Below are positions 44,918 to 53,545 of a stretch of DNA of 64,000 nucleotides, in pieces. The DNA is taken from the NCBI RefSeq assembly GCF_024498195.1, contig NZ_CP101824.1, forward strand, positions 1,984,001 through 2,048,000. The letters are read 5' to 3'. The notes under the pieces were generated by a model, which had not been told where the DNA came from, made no database searches, and saw nothing but the letters and a program-made list of their open reading frames with translations. The first letter of the stretch is position 1. Each line of letters begins with the position of its first letter. A program made the position numbers and the translations under genes. This DNA comes from Halovivax cerinus. Lineage in GTDB: Archaea > Halobacteriota > Halobacteria > Halobacteriales > Natrialbaceae.

Positions 44918-46201
44918 ATGTACCAGGACATCGAAACCGCGCCGCGAAGCGAACTGACCGACGTACAGAGCGATCGGCTGCGAGAGACGGTGCGACGCGC
45001 CTACGAGAACGTGGCCTTCTATCGCGAACGGCTGGACGACGCAGGCGTCTCACCGGACGACGTCGAGTCCATCGACGATATTACGACGCTGCCGTTCACG
45101 CGGAAAGAGCACTTCGAAGCGCAGTATCCGGACGGCCTCTTCGCGGCAGACCACGAGGACGTCCGGCGTATCCACGCCTCGTCCGGAACGACGGGGAAAC
45201 GCAAGATCGTCGGATACACCGAGAACGACCTGCAGGTCTGGCGCGACGTGATGGCCCGCTCGCTGGCCGCCGCCGGCGTCGAATCCGGTCAGACGGTCCA
45301 GAACGCCTACGGCTACGGTCTGTTCACCGGCGGTCTGGGTTTTCACGATGGCATCGAGGAACTCGGGGCGACGGTCGTCCCGACCGGCGGCGGGAACACG
45401 GCCGGCCAACTGGAGATGCTCCAGGACCTGGACGTCGATGCGCTCGGAAGCACTCCATCGTACTGCCTCTACCTGGCCGAGGCGGCCGAAGAACGAGGCA
45501 TCGACCCGCGCGACCTGCCGCTGTCGACGGTGATCATCGGCGCGGAGCCGTTCACCGACCCGATGCGCGAGGAGATCGAGGACGCGCTGGACGTCACGGC
45601 GATCGACATCTATGGCCTCTCGGAGCTCATCGGCCCCGGCGTCTCCGTCGAGTGTGCCGACGCCCAGGACGGAATGCACGTTCAGGAGGATCACTTCTAT
45701 CCCGAGATCGTCGATCCGAAGACGGGCGAACCGCTCCCCGACGGTGAGCGAGGCGAACTCGTGTTGACGTCGCTCACCAAGGAGGCGCTCCCGGTCGTTC
45801 GGTATCGGACCGGCGACGTGACCAGTCTCACCCACGAGGAGTGTGCGTGCGGTCGAACGACGGTCCGGATGGACAACGTCAGTGGCCGCGTCGACGACCT
45901 GCTCATCGTCCGCGGTGTCAACGTCTACGCCAGCAGTATCGAGGAGGTCGTAGTCGAGATCGACGACGTGGCGCCGTACTACCGCATCGACCTCTACCGC
46001 GAGGGTGCGCTCGACACGATGGAGATCACCGTCGAGCGCCACGAGAACGCCGACAGAAGCGCCGAGGAAATCCACGATCTGATCGATAGCCGGCTTCACG
46101 AGATCCTGGACGTCACGGTCGACGACCTGTCGGTCGTCCCGTACGGCGAGATCGACCGCCAGGAGACCGGCAAGGTCCAGCGCGTCTTCGACCACCGGTA
46201 G
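44918..46201 (+). CDS. Phenylacetate-CoA ligase family protein
   Basis: A 427-aa adenylate-forming enzyme. SSGTTGKRKIVGYTENDL is the phosphate-binding motif, NAYGYGLFTGGLGFHDG the PaaK-type motif, DIYGLSELIGPGVS the adenylate A5 motif and RYRTGDVTSL the aspartate hinge. VDDLLIVRGVNVYASSIEEV is the C-terminal lid. The start MYQDIETAPRSEL is normal for the family. Phenylacetate is the usual substrate of relatives, but no other paa gene is beside it, so the acid is not certain. It has the 17-bp array just upstream. Confidence 0.9.
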   Translation: MYQDIETAPRSELTDVQSDRLRETVRRAYENVAFYRERLDDAGVSPDDVESIDDITTLPFTRKEHFEAQYPDGLFAADHEDVRRIHASSGTTGKRKIVGYTENDLQVWRDVMARSLAAAGVESGQTVQNAYGYGLFTGGLGFHDGIEELGATVVPTGGGNTAGQLEMLQDLDVDALGSTPSYCLYLAEAAEERGIDPRDLPLSTVIIGAEPFTDPMREEIEDALDVTAIDIYGLSELIGPGVSVECADAQDGMHVQEDHFYPEIVDPKTGEPLPDGERGELVLTSLTKEALPVVRYRTGDVTSLTHEECACGRTTVRMDNVSGRVDDLLIVRGVNVYASSIEEVVVEIDDVAPYYRIDLYREGALDTMEITVERHENADRSAEEIHDLIDSRLHEILDVTVDDLSVVPYGEIDRQETGKVQRVFDHR

Positions 46202-46228
46202 TCACAGTCGACCACCGGTAATCACAGT
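46189..46228. repeat. 20-bp duplication covering the ligase stop
   Basis: The 20-bp sequence at 46189-46208 (beginning cgaccaccggta) is repeated at 46209-46228 with one mismatch. The first copy includes the stop codon of the ligase gene at 46199-46201. Confidence 0.85.
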
Positions 46229-46413
46229 CGAACGCGGCTCCCCGGCCGGGGTTCGAACTGCCGGTCGCCCTTCCGATCCGTACTCCGTCCGGTGTCGATC
46301 ACGACGGCGGCGCGAGCCTCTCGTGGCGTGCCCGTCGGTCCGACACTCGACACAGCAATCCCCTCCCGCACGCCTTCAGAACCGTTATCGGAATCGGCGA
46401 CCGACCGTCCGGT

Positions 46414-47466
46414 ATGTCTCGCGCCGACGGGTACGCCCACGGAACAGGCGACCACTGCGGGTCGACCTCGCTTCGAAACCTCGCGACGCACTACGGCTGG
46501 GGACTCGACGAGCCGACCTGCTTCGGTCTCGCGTCGGGCCTCGGCTTTACGTACTTCGACCTCGCGGAGAGCCCGCACCGCGGCTTCTTCGGCCGTCCGC
46601 TCTGGATCGAGGACACCTTCTTCGATCGTCTCGGAGTCGGCTACGACCTCCGCCAGCCGGGCGTCGCGCCCGATGGATCGACCGACGACGACCGCTGGGA
46701 CGCGATCGTCGACCGCCTGCGGACGCGGACGGCCGCCGGCGACCCGGTGATGGTCTTCACCGACATCTATCACCTCGCGTACTTCGACACGGGGACGCAC
46801 TTCGCTCCGCACACGCTGCTCGTCGTCGGCGTCGACGGCGACGAGGCGATCCTCTCGGACAGCGAGTTCGACGCACCCCAGCGCGTCCCGCTCGCCGACC
46901 TACGTTCGGCGATGGCGTCCGACGCCGTGTTCGACCTCGGGTACCGCCACCTCGTCGTCACCGACTCGGAGCCGACGGTGGACGTCGCCGACGCCGCCAG
47001 GTCCGCGATACGGGACACGGCCGCGTACATGCTCGACCCGGACGCGGTGGATCGACCGCTCGGACGTGGTGCGCACGGCGTCGACGGACTCCGCGCGCTC
47101 GCCGACGACGTCCCGACGTGGCCCGACCTGCCCGACCCGCGGTGGACGGCTCGATTCGCCTACCAGAACGTCGAACGCCGTGGCACAGGCGGCGGGACGT
47201 TCCGCCGACTCTACGCCGCGTTCCTCGACCGGTTGGTCGACGACCTCCCGCCGATCGACGTCGAACTGGTCGACCGCACCACGACACTCGCCGACGAGTG
47301 GACGGCGATCGGTACGACGTTCGAATCGGCGAGCGAACTCGACGCGGCGACAGAGCCGGCCTTCGAGGCACTCCTCTCGGAGGCGAGCGAGTCGCTCCAC
47401 GACGTGGCTGACGCGGAAGAACGCCTGTTCCGGGACCTCGTCGCCGCTGTCGGCCAAAAGGTGTGA
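46414..47466 (+). CDS. BtrH-like N-terminal domain protein (cysteine-peptidase fold, DUF4872 type)
   Basis: A 350-aa protein. The start GTGDHCGSTSLRNLATHYGW carries the H-C-x-S-x2-L-R motif of the BtrH N-terminal domain, with the cysteine as likely nucleophile, followed by FGLASGLGFTYF. LVVGVDGDEAILSD and the C-terminal helical region, which resembles DUF4872, complete the family outline. In bacteria such proteins act in acyl transfer to butirosin-like or other antibiotics, but here there is no biosynthetic cluster. The substrate is unknown. Confidence 0.75.
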   Translation: MSRADGYAHGTGDHCGSTSLRNLATHYGWGLDEPTCFGLASGLGFTYFDLAESPHRGFFGRPLWIEDTFFDRLGVGYDLRQPGVAPDGSTDDDRWDAIVDRLRTRTAAGDPVMVFTDIYHLAYFDTGTHFAPHTLLVVGVDGDEAILSDSEFDAPQRVPLADLRSAMASDAVFDLGYRHLVVTDSEPTVDVADAARSAIRDTAAYMLDPDAVDRPLGRGAHGVDGLRALADDVPTWPDLPDPRWTARFAYQNVERRGTGGGTFRRLYAAFLDRLVDDLPPIDVELVDRTTTLADEWTAIGTTFESASELDAATEPAFEALLSEASESLHDVADAEERLFRDLVAAVGQKV

Positions 47467-47553
47467 ACGGCCTGGTGCTGAGAGCAGGATTCGCCGGAGC
47501 CTCAGCGACGAAATCCCGCATCCTCCCCTATGGAGGGGATATACACGACCCTT

Positions 47554-47573
47554 TGGGAACTGGTCCCAGTTTT
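47554..47573 (+). terminator. Possible hairpin terminator downstream of BtrH-like gene
   Basis: A 5-bp stem (TGGGA / TCCCA) with a 5-base loop is followed by gtttt. The run of T is short, so the call is weak. A second inverted sequence, TCCCC / GGGGA, lies at 47524-47539. Confidence 0.3.
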
Positions 47574-47684
47574 CCGATACTGTGTTAAACCGTGACGTAC
47601 TATCGTGCGACTCGATCCCGGGCCCGTCGATCGTCGGTCGACGGTGTGCCGATCGATGAGACGACGTCCGCCCCGTCGGACTCA

Positions 47685-47733
47685 CGTCCTTCGTCGTCGA
47701 GCGTGTCCTTCGTCGTCGAACTCACGTCCGTCG
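47685..47733. repeat. About 19-21 bp imperfect tandem repeat beside an SDR stop
   Basis: Units with tccttcgtcgtcga begin at 47687 and 47706, and a third degraded copy begins at 47727. The array ends at the stop codon of the SDR gene (47734-47736, minus strand). Confidence 0.6.
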
Positions 47734-48474
47734 TCAGACGTCTTCGGGTAACCAGCCGCCGTCGACTTCCACGTTCTCGCCGCTCACGTACTCGTTTTCG
47801 GGGTCGAGAAAGAACAGTACGGGCCGGGCGACGTCCTCGAACCACGCCGGACGGCCTCTGGGGAGTTCGTCGGGAAACTCCGCCGAGTTCTCGACGACGT
47901 AGGGTGAGACGGCGTTGACGGTGATGCCGTCGTCCTGCGTGTCGGCGGCGAGCATCCGCGTGAACATGAGGACGCCCGCCTTGGCGGCGAAGTACGGGAA
48001 GTTCGTCGGGTTGACGAGCCCCTTCTCGGCGGAGGCGTAGCCGACGTTGACGATGCGGCCGAACCTCCCCTCGCGCATCGGGGGAAGCGCGCGCTTCGAA
48101 CACAGCCAGGTCGCCGTGAGATTGGTGTCGAACACGCGGTGCCAGGTCTCGAGATCGATCTCGGCCCAGTTGACGGGCGCGAAATCGCCGACGTTGTTGA
48201 CCAGGCATTCGACCGAACCGAGATTCGCCTCGACCGAACTGAAGAGTTCGTCGACGCTGTCGGGATCTGTCACGTCCGCCTGTACGGTCGTCGCCGCCGG
48301 GGCACCCCGGTCGCGGGCCGTCTCGGCGACACGTGCCGCGGCGTCCGCGCTCGTGTGGTAGTGCACGGCGACGCGGGCGCCACACTCCGCCGCCGCGAGG
48401 ACGAGCGCACGGCCGAGCCCGCGCCCACTTCCGGTGACCAGCACCGTCCGTCCGTCGAGATCGAGTCCGTCCAT
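47734..48474 (-). CDS. SDR family oxidoreductase (FabG-like)
   Basis: A 246-aa SDR with TGSGRGLG (residues 14-21), NNVG (93-96, in place of NNAG), Ser148, and Tyr161/Lys165 in YxxxK. It resembles 3-oxoacyl reductases of the FabG type and pteridine-reductase-like members. ATG at 48472-48474 is at the start of homology; a start two codons upstream is possible. Substrate unknown. It is convergent with the BtrH-like gene. Confidence 0.85.
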   Translation of the reverse strand: MDGLDLDGRTVLVTGSGRGLGRALVLAAAECGARVAVHYHTSADAAARVAETARDRGAPAATTVQADVTDPDSVDELFSSVEANLGSVECLVNNVGDFAPVNWAEIDLETWHRVFDTNLTATWLCSKRALPPMREGRFGRIVNVGYASAEKGLVNPTNFPYFAAKAGVLMFTRMLAADTQDDGITVNAVSPYVVENSAEFPDELPRGRPAWFEDVARPVLFFLDPENEYVSGENVEVDGGWLPEDV

Positions 48475-48593
48475 ACGCACCGTTCTGCGTCGGGGCGGTT
48501 AGCTGTAGTGGCGTCACCGTGGGTTGCGGCGGTGCGTTCGGTCGGGTCGACCGGAGCGATCACTTTCATTACGGATGCGTTCGATGCCGTGAT

Positions 48594-51500
48594 ATGAACG
48601 ACTCGCTGGCCGACCTGGTCTGTCGCTTCCTCGCCGACCCCGGCGCCAGCGAGTGTGATTCCCCGCCTGCTGACGAGGGATCGGCAGCGACGCCGGCCAC
48701 CATCGCAGCGGGTATCGGTATCGCTCCGACCGACGTTCGACGCCGTCTCGACCTGCTCGAGACGCTATCGGAACTCGTCGATGAAGGCGTTCTCTCGGAG
48801 ACGATCCACTCCGTTCGAGACGGACGCGATCGCCAGTACTACGGGCTCACCGAGCGCGGACGCGAACGCGCTCGCGGCCCTCGTCGGGAACGACTGGCGC
48901 GACCGGCGGACCGTCCGGACCCTGCATCGTCCCGGCCGGAACGGAAACGTGACGATCCGGGAGTCGAATCCAGCTCGGCTGGCGACGACCCTCGTCCGGC
49001 CGACGAGTCGGCTCGACGCCGACCGTGGAGAAAGCCGACCGACGATCGAATCGTGGGGCGCGAAGACGAACTCGACACGCTCCGTGAAACGCTCACGTCG
49101 ATTCGCCGGCGCGGCGGTCGGACGCTGGTTCTCAGCGGAGATCGCGGGGTCGGTAAGACGACGCTCTGTTCGGCACTCCTCGGTCACGCTGCCGACCGCG
49201 ACGTCGCTCGCGGTCGCGCCCGGTGTCGTGGCGACACCGACGAGCCGTTCGAGCCGCTCCGTCGGGCGATCGAGGACGCCTTCGGGGAACCGGTCCCGTC
49301 CTCGCTGTCGGACCCGTCGGCGACGCCGGTCGGCGACGGTGCGTCGCTCGCTGCCAGGCGCTCGGCTCTCGTCCGATCGGTTGCGGAGACGGTCTGTGAC
49401 CGAACGATCGATCGTCCAACCCTCCTCGTCGTCGATGGGCTCCAGGACGCCGACGCGTCCACGCTCGCGCTCTTCGAACGAATCGCGAGTTCGGCCGCGG
49501 CGTGGGTTTACCAGCTGTTGCTCGTCGGGACGTATCGGCCACGCGAAGTCGGCGAAGCGACGTCGCTCGCGGCGACGCTAGCTCGCCTGTCGGACCACGA
49601 TCGGGTCGACGAGCTGGCGATCGAACCGTTCGATCGGACGGAGACGGCCCACCTCGTCTCCGAGGAACTCGGCGACGACGTCGCCGAGTCGGTCGTCGAT
49701 CGCGTTCACGAATCCACTGGTGGCACCCCGCTTGCACTCTCGGAAACGCTCGCCTGGCTGGCCGACACTCGCGTCGATTCGGGCCCGTCCGACGCACAGG
49801 ACGGGTCGGCCGACGAACTCGACCTCCCCGCGGGACTCGAGCAGGCGTTCGACCGCCGGATCGAGTCGCTCGACGATGTCGGGCGCGCGGTCCTCGAGGC
49901 GGCTGCCGTCCTCGGCGATCCGATCGACGGCGAGACGGTGCGCTCGATCGTCTCCCCGTCCGACGCTACCGTCTCGACGTACGTCTCGCTCCTCGTCGAC
50001 GCTCGACTCCTCGCCCGGGCGGACGACGAGGCGATCGTGTTCCCCAGCGACGTCGTTCGCGAGACGGTCGTCGATTCGCTCGGCGTCGACCGCCGACGCG
50101 AACTCCACGCCAGGGCGGCAGACGCGCTCGCCGCGGCGGACGCCCCGCCGGCGACCATCGCGCACCACCGCGCCGAAGCCGGCGACCTGTCGCGCGCGGT
50201 CGATCGATTCCAACGGGCGGCCGAGCGTGCCAGTCGACGGTACGCGGGTGACACTGCCATCGAGCTGTACGGCCGAGCGCTCGACATCGCCACGGAACTC
50301 GGGGCGGACCGGCGGATCGCCGACCTGCACCTGTCGCTCGGGGAGACGCACGTCAATCGGGGTGCATACGACGCGGCCGCCGAACGCTTCCGCGCGGCAC
50401 TCGCCCAGGCGGCCGACGCCGAAATCGAGTCCCGGGCGCGCCACCGACTCGCCGAGATCCGGGTGAAACGCGGCGACGTCGAGGCGGGTATCGCGACCGC
50501 GACGACCGGACTCGCCGCGGTCACGGACGCCGTTCCCGCGTCGGATCGGTGTCGATTGCACCGCGTGCTGGGGTGGGGCCGACTCCAGGACGGCGACCTC
50601 GACGGGGCGAGAGTCGCGTTCGAGCGACAGGCGTCGGTCGCGGCGGCGGCAGACGATCCGACACTCCGTGCGCTCGCCGAGCACGATCTGGGGACGCTCG
50701 CCGGCATGACTGGCGACATCGACGAGGCGGAAACGCGACTCTCCGCGGCCGTCTCGGCGTTCGATCGGCTCGAAGATCCCGGTCATTGCGCGAAGTCGCT
50801 GACGAACCTGGCACTGGTCTATCGCCGGAGCGGCGGGCTCGACGCCGCCCTCGAGGCGAACGAACGGGCGCTAGCGATCCAGCGCGAGTACGGCTATCTC
50901 GAGTCCCTGCCGGACTCCCGTATGAACCAGGCGGAGCTCCGTCTCGCTCGAGGGGACCTCGCGCTGGCGGTCGAGTCGTACGAGGCCGCCATCGATGCCG
51001 CGACGGACTCCGGACGGCAGGAACGAGCGGCGATGGCGCGAACGAACCTGGCGGACGTACTGACCCTCCAGGGACGGATCGGACTCGGGTTTCACCGCTG
51101 TCAGGAAGCGATCGACGCCTTCGAGCACCTCGACGCCTCGGACGGACTCGGCACCGCGCACGCGTCGAGGGCGCGAATCTACCTGATCGCGGGCGACACC
51201 GAGACGGCGTGTGCGGACGCCGAACACGCACTCTCGATCGCTCGCGACCTCGGGAACGCCGATCGGATCGCGGACGCCCGGGACGTGCGAGGTCGAGTCG
51301 CCAGAGCGATGGGCGAACTGGACGCCGCGACGACACACCACGAAGCGGCCGCGTCACTCGCCGCTGACGGCGGGAACGACGTCTCTTCGATCCAATACCG
51401 GATCGAGTTGCTCGCCGATCGACTCGCCGATCGAACCGCGGCCGCTCCGTCCGCCCTGCTGAAAGACGCTAAGGCCGTCGTGGCTGAGACGACAGAGCGC

Positions 51501-51785
51501 GTCCTCGAGGCCCGGGCCCGGACGCGTCTCGCTCGGGCCTGCCGTCGCTGCGGCGAGTACGATCGTGCCGAGCGAGTCCTCGACGAGGCACATCGCGCTC
51601 AGGCGGAACTCGGCGTCGTCGTGGATCGCTGTGAAACCGTCCTCGCACGCAGTGCCCTCGAACGCGACACGGATCGGCCGACCGCGGCGGCTGACTCCCT
51701 CGGCGTGGCGAACGCACTGATTCAGGAGTATGGACTCGAGTGTTACGCCGACTGGACCGACAGGCTCCGCAGGCAACTCGAGTGA
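48594..51785 (+). CDS. STAND-like NTPase with winged-helix and TPR-like regions
   Basis: A 1063-aa multidomain protein. Residues about 1-95 look like a winged-helix DNA-binding region (LVCRFLADPG..., LSETIHSVRDGRDRQYYGLT). A low-complexity linker leads to an AAA/STAND ATPase: GREDELDTLRETL, Walker A LVLSGDRGVGKTTLCSALL near residue 175, Walker B LLVVDGLQDADAST, and a sensor-like VGTYRPREV. Residues from about 540 to 1030 are helical repeats of TPR type (AIELYGRALDIATEL, AAERFRAALAQA, ARVAFERQASVA, ALEANERALAIQ). Such proteins are ligand-triggered switches; the ligand and output are unknown. ATG at 48594. Confidence 0.85.
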   Translation: MNDSLADLVCRFLADPGASECDSPPADEGSAATPATIAAGIGIAPTDVRRRLDLLETLSELVDEGVLSETIHSVRDGRDRQYYGLTERGRERARGPRRERLARPADRPDPASSRPERKRDDPGVESSSAGDDPRPADESARRRPWRKPTDDRIVGREDELDTLRETLTSIRRRGGRTLVLSGDRGVGKTTLCSALLGHAADRDVARGRARCRGDTDEPFEPLRRAIEDAFGEPVPSSLSDPSATPVGDGASLAARRSALVRSVAETVCDRTIDRPTLLVVDGLQDADASTLALFERIASSAAAWVYQLLLVGTYRPREVGEATSLAATLARLSDHDRVDELAIEPFDRTETAHLVSEELGDDVAESVVDRVHESTGGTPLALSETLAWLADTRVDSGPSDAQDGSADELDLPAGLEQAFDRRIESLDDVGRAVLEAAAVLGDPIDGETVRSIVSPSDATVSTYVSLLVDARLLARADDEAIVFPSDVVRETVVDSLGVDRRRELHARAADALAAADAPPATIAHHRAEAGDLSRAVDRFQRAAERASRRYAGDTAIELYGRALDIATELGADRRIADLHLSLGETHVNRGAYDAAAERFRAALAQAADAEIESRARHRLAEIRVKRGDVEAGIATATTGLAAVTDAVPASDRCRLHRVLGWGRLQDGDLDGARVAFERQASVAAAADDPTLRALAEHDLGTLAGMTGDIDEAETRLSAAVSAFDRLEDPGHCAKSLTNLALVYRRSGGLDAALEANERALAIQREYGYLESLPDSRMNQAELRLARGDLALAVESYEAAIDAATDSGRQERAAMARTNLADVLTLQGRIGLGFHRCQEAIDAFEHLDASDGLGTAHASRARIYLIAGDTETACADAEHALSIARDLGNADRIADARDVRGRVARAMGELDAATTHHEAAASLAADGGNDVSSIQYRIELLADRLADRTAAAPSALLKDAKAVVAETTERVLEARARTRLARACRRCGEYDRAERVLDEAHRAQAELGVVVDRCETVLARSALERDTDRPTAAADSLGVANALIQEYGLECYADWTDRLRRQLE

Positions 51786-51912
51786 GGGTGCACTATCGCG
51801 GCCGCCACCAGCGACCGGCCCGACCGTCGGTGAATCGGTGGTGCGTCCTCACGCGTGTCGGTGACCGGATCGCCCCGTTTACTCGGCCGGGACTCCCTCG
51901 AACCGGTCTCCG

Positions 51913-53412
51913 TTACTCGGCGTCGGTTTCCATCCGGCGGAGGGTGAGGGTGACGACGGCGCCAGTCGGGTCGTTCTCCCGGATGTCCATCTCGCCGTCG
52001 AACACCTGGACGATCCAGGACGTCAACCAGAGGCCGAGGCCGCTCCCGTGTGTGAGCTGCGTCGGCATCGCCGTGCCGAGGACGAACGATCGTTCTTCCT
52101 CCGGAACGCCCGGTCCGTCGTCCGCGACGGTGAGATCGACCCAGCCGTCCTGCCGTGCGTCGGTGGCGGTGATTTCGACGGTGGGTTCTGCGCCGTCGTT
52201 GTGAACGATCGCGTTCTCGACGACGTTCTGGAGAGCGATCTCGAGCGGATCACCCGCGTCGAGTTCCCCCTCCGCCGTGATCGTGACGTCGATCGACGCC
52301 GACGGATACCGCTCGCGTGCCCACTCGGCACAGTCGGTGACGAGCCGATCGACGTCGACGCGATGACCGCCGTCCGGGGCCGTTTCGATCGAGCGTTCGA
52401 GGGTGCGGACCGTCTCACCGAGTTTCGAGAGCCAGGTGGCCGCGCGTCGTATCGTTCGCAGGGCCTCTCCGTGTTCGTCGTCGACGGCCGGTTCGAGCGT
52501 CTCCGCGTAGCCTGCGATGATGTTGACGTTGGTTCGGAGGTTGTGTCTGAGCGCCCGGTCCATGACGGCGAAGATTTCCTCGCGTCGCTGGCGTTCGGTC
52601 ACGTCGCGGAGCACGCCGACGGCGCCGGCGAACCCGTCGTGGCTCGGCCTGAGCGCGAGCGAGTTCTCGACCGTGAGGTGGCGACCGTCGGCCGTCACGG
52701 CGACGCTCTCGATCGTCTCTCGATCGGCCGCGTCGTCGTCGAGGAGCCCTCGAAGCGATTCGGCGATCGAGACGGCACCGTCGTCGGTCGTGATCTCGGA
52801 GAAGTGGACGTCGGATTCGGCGACGGTAACCCGGTCGATACCGAAGCGCTCCTCGAACGCCCGGTTGACGAACGTGAGCGTCCCCGTCTCGTCGGTCGCG
52901 TAGACGGGATCCGGGACGACCTGCATGATGGTCTCGTACTGCTCGAACGTGCTCGTCGGGGGTACCGGATCGGTCGCCTCGTCCGTCCTGGCGCGGTGCG
53001 CGTTGGAGCGGTACCCGTCGTGCGTCGGACGGAAGTGAATCAGGTGTTCGCTCTCTGCGTCCGATTCGGGCACGACGTACGGCTCGAACCGCTCACTGCT
53101 GCCCTCGGACGTCCCATCGACGGACTCGCCGTCTGTGGCCGCCTCCAGGTACTCGTCGGCTCGCCCCCCGACGAGCGCGTCGCCGTCGCCGAACACCGTC
53201 CGGGCGCGATCGTTGGCCGCGACGATGTCGCCACCATCGACGCGAATCAGTGGATCGGGGTGGTCGTCGAACCCGCGGCGCCTGCTATGGCCACCGTCGG
53301 CGCGCACCGGTCCGTGTGCGTCTTCGGAACCGACGTCGGGCGTCACTGTTTCGCGTACAGGTGCTTCGATACGCCACCCGCCCACTCCGTCGATTCGACG
53401 CCCGGTCCTCAT
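51913..53412 (-). CDS. Cytosolic PAS-domain histidine kinase
   Basis: A 499-aa soluble kinase without membrane helices. Two PAS domains are likely (about residues 45-120 and 155-275, the second with YATDETGTLTFVNRAFEERFG). The H box is DRALRHNLRTNVNII, and the HATPase shows LQNVVENAIVHND, VADDGPGVP and GSGLGLWLTSWIV. A start further in is possible because the first 30 residues are poorly conserved. No response regulator is adjacent; it is divergent from the ROK gene. Confidence 0.9.
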   Translation of the reverse strand: MRTGRRIDGVGGWRIEAPVRETVTPDVGSEDAHGPVRADGGHSRRRGFDDHPDPLIRVDGGDIVAANDRARTVFGDGDALVGGRADEYLEAATDGESVDGTSEGSSERFEPYVVPESDAESEHLIHFRPTHDGYRSNAHRARTDEATDPVPPTSTFEQYETIMQVVPDPVYATDETGTLTFVNRAFEERFGIDRVTVAESDVHFSEITTDDGAVSIAESLRGLLDDDAADRETIESVAVTADGRHLTVENSLALRPSHDGFAGAVGVLRDVTERQRREEIFAVMDRALRHNLRTNVNIIAGYAETLEPAVDDEHGEALRTIRRAATWLSKLGETVRTLERSIETAPDGGHRVDVDRLVTDCAEWARERYPSASIDVTITAEGELDAGDPLEIALQNVVENAIVHNDGAEPTVEITATDARQDGWVDLTVADDGPGVPEEERSFVLGTAMPTQLTHGSGLGLWLTSWIVQVFDGEMDIRENDPTGAVVTLTLRRMETDAE

Positions 53413-53545
53413 CTCCGTAGACGACGGCAGTGAGGAACCTATAGGTTGTGGCGTTCACCGGCAGACGGTGTCGCGAACCGAGCCGTCGTTCGGGCTCCCG
53501 CTGTCGCTGTGGCGTTAAGTGGATGGCCGCCGTTCGAACCCGTGA

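Noticed and set aside
44586-45053. Minus-strand open frames through the 17-bp array
   Set aside because: The 17-bp unit has no stop in three frames, so the array produces long open frames with a 17-residue period. They have no flanking conserved sequence.
46240-46270. ggttcgaa sequence suggesting a second tRNA 3' end
   Set aside because: The stem has mismatches and the required upstream arms are absent; the region is instead flanked by the 20-bp duplication.
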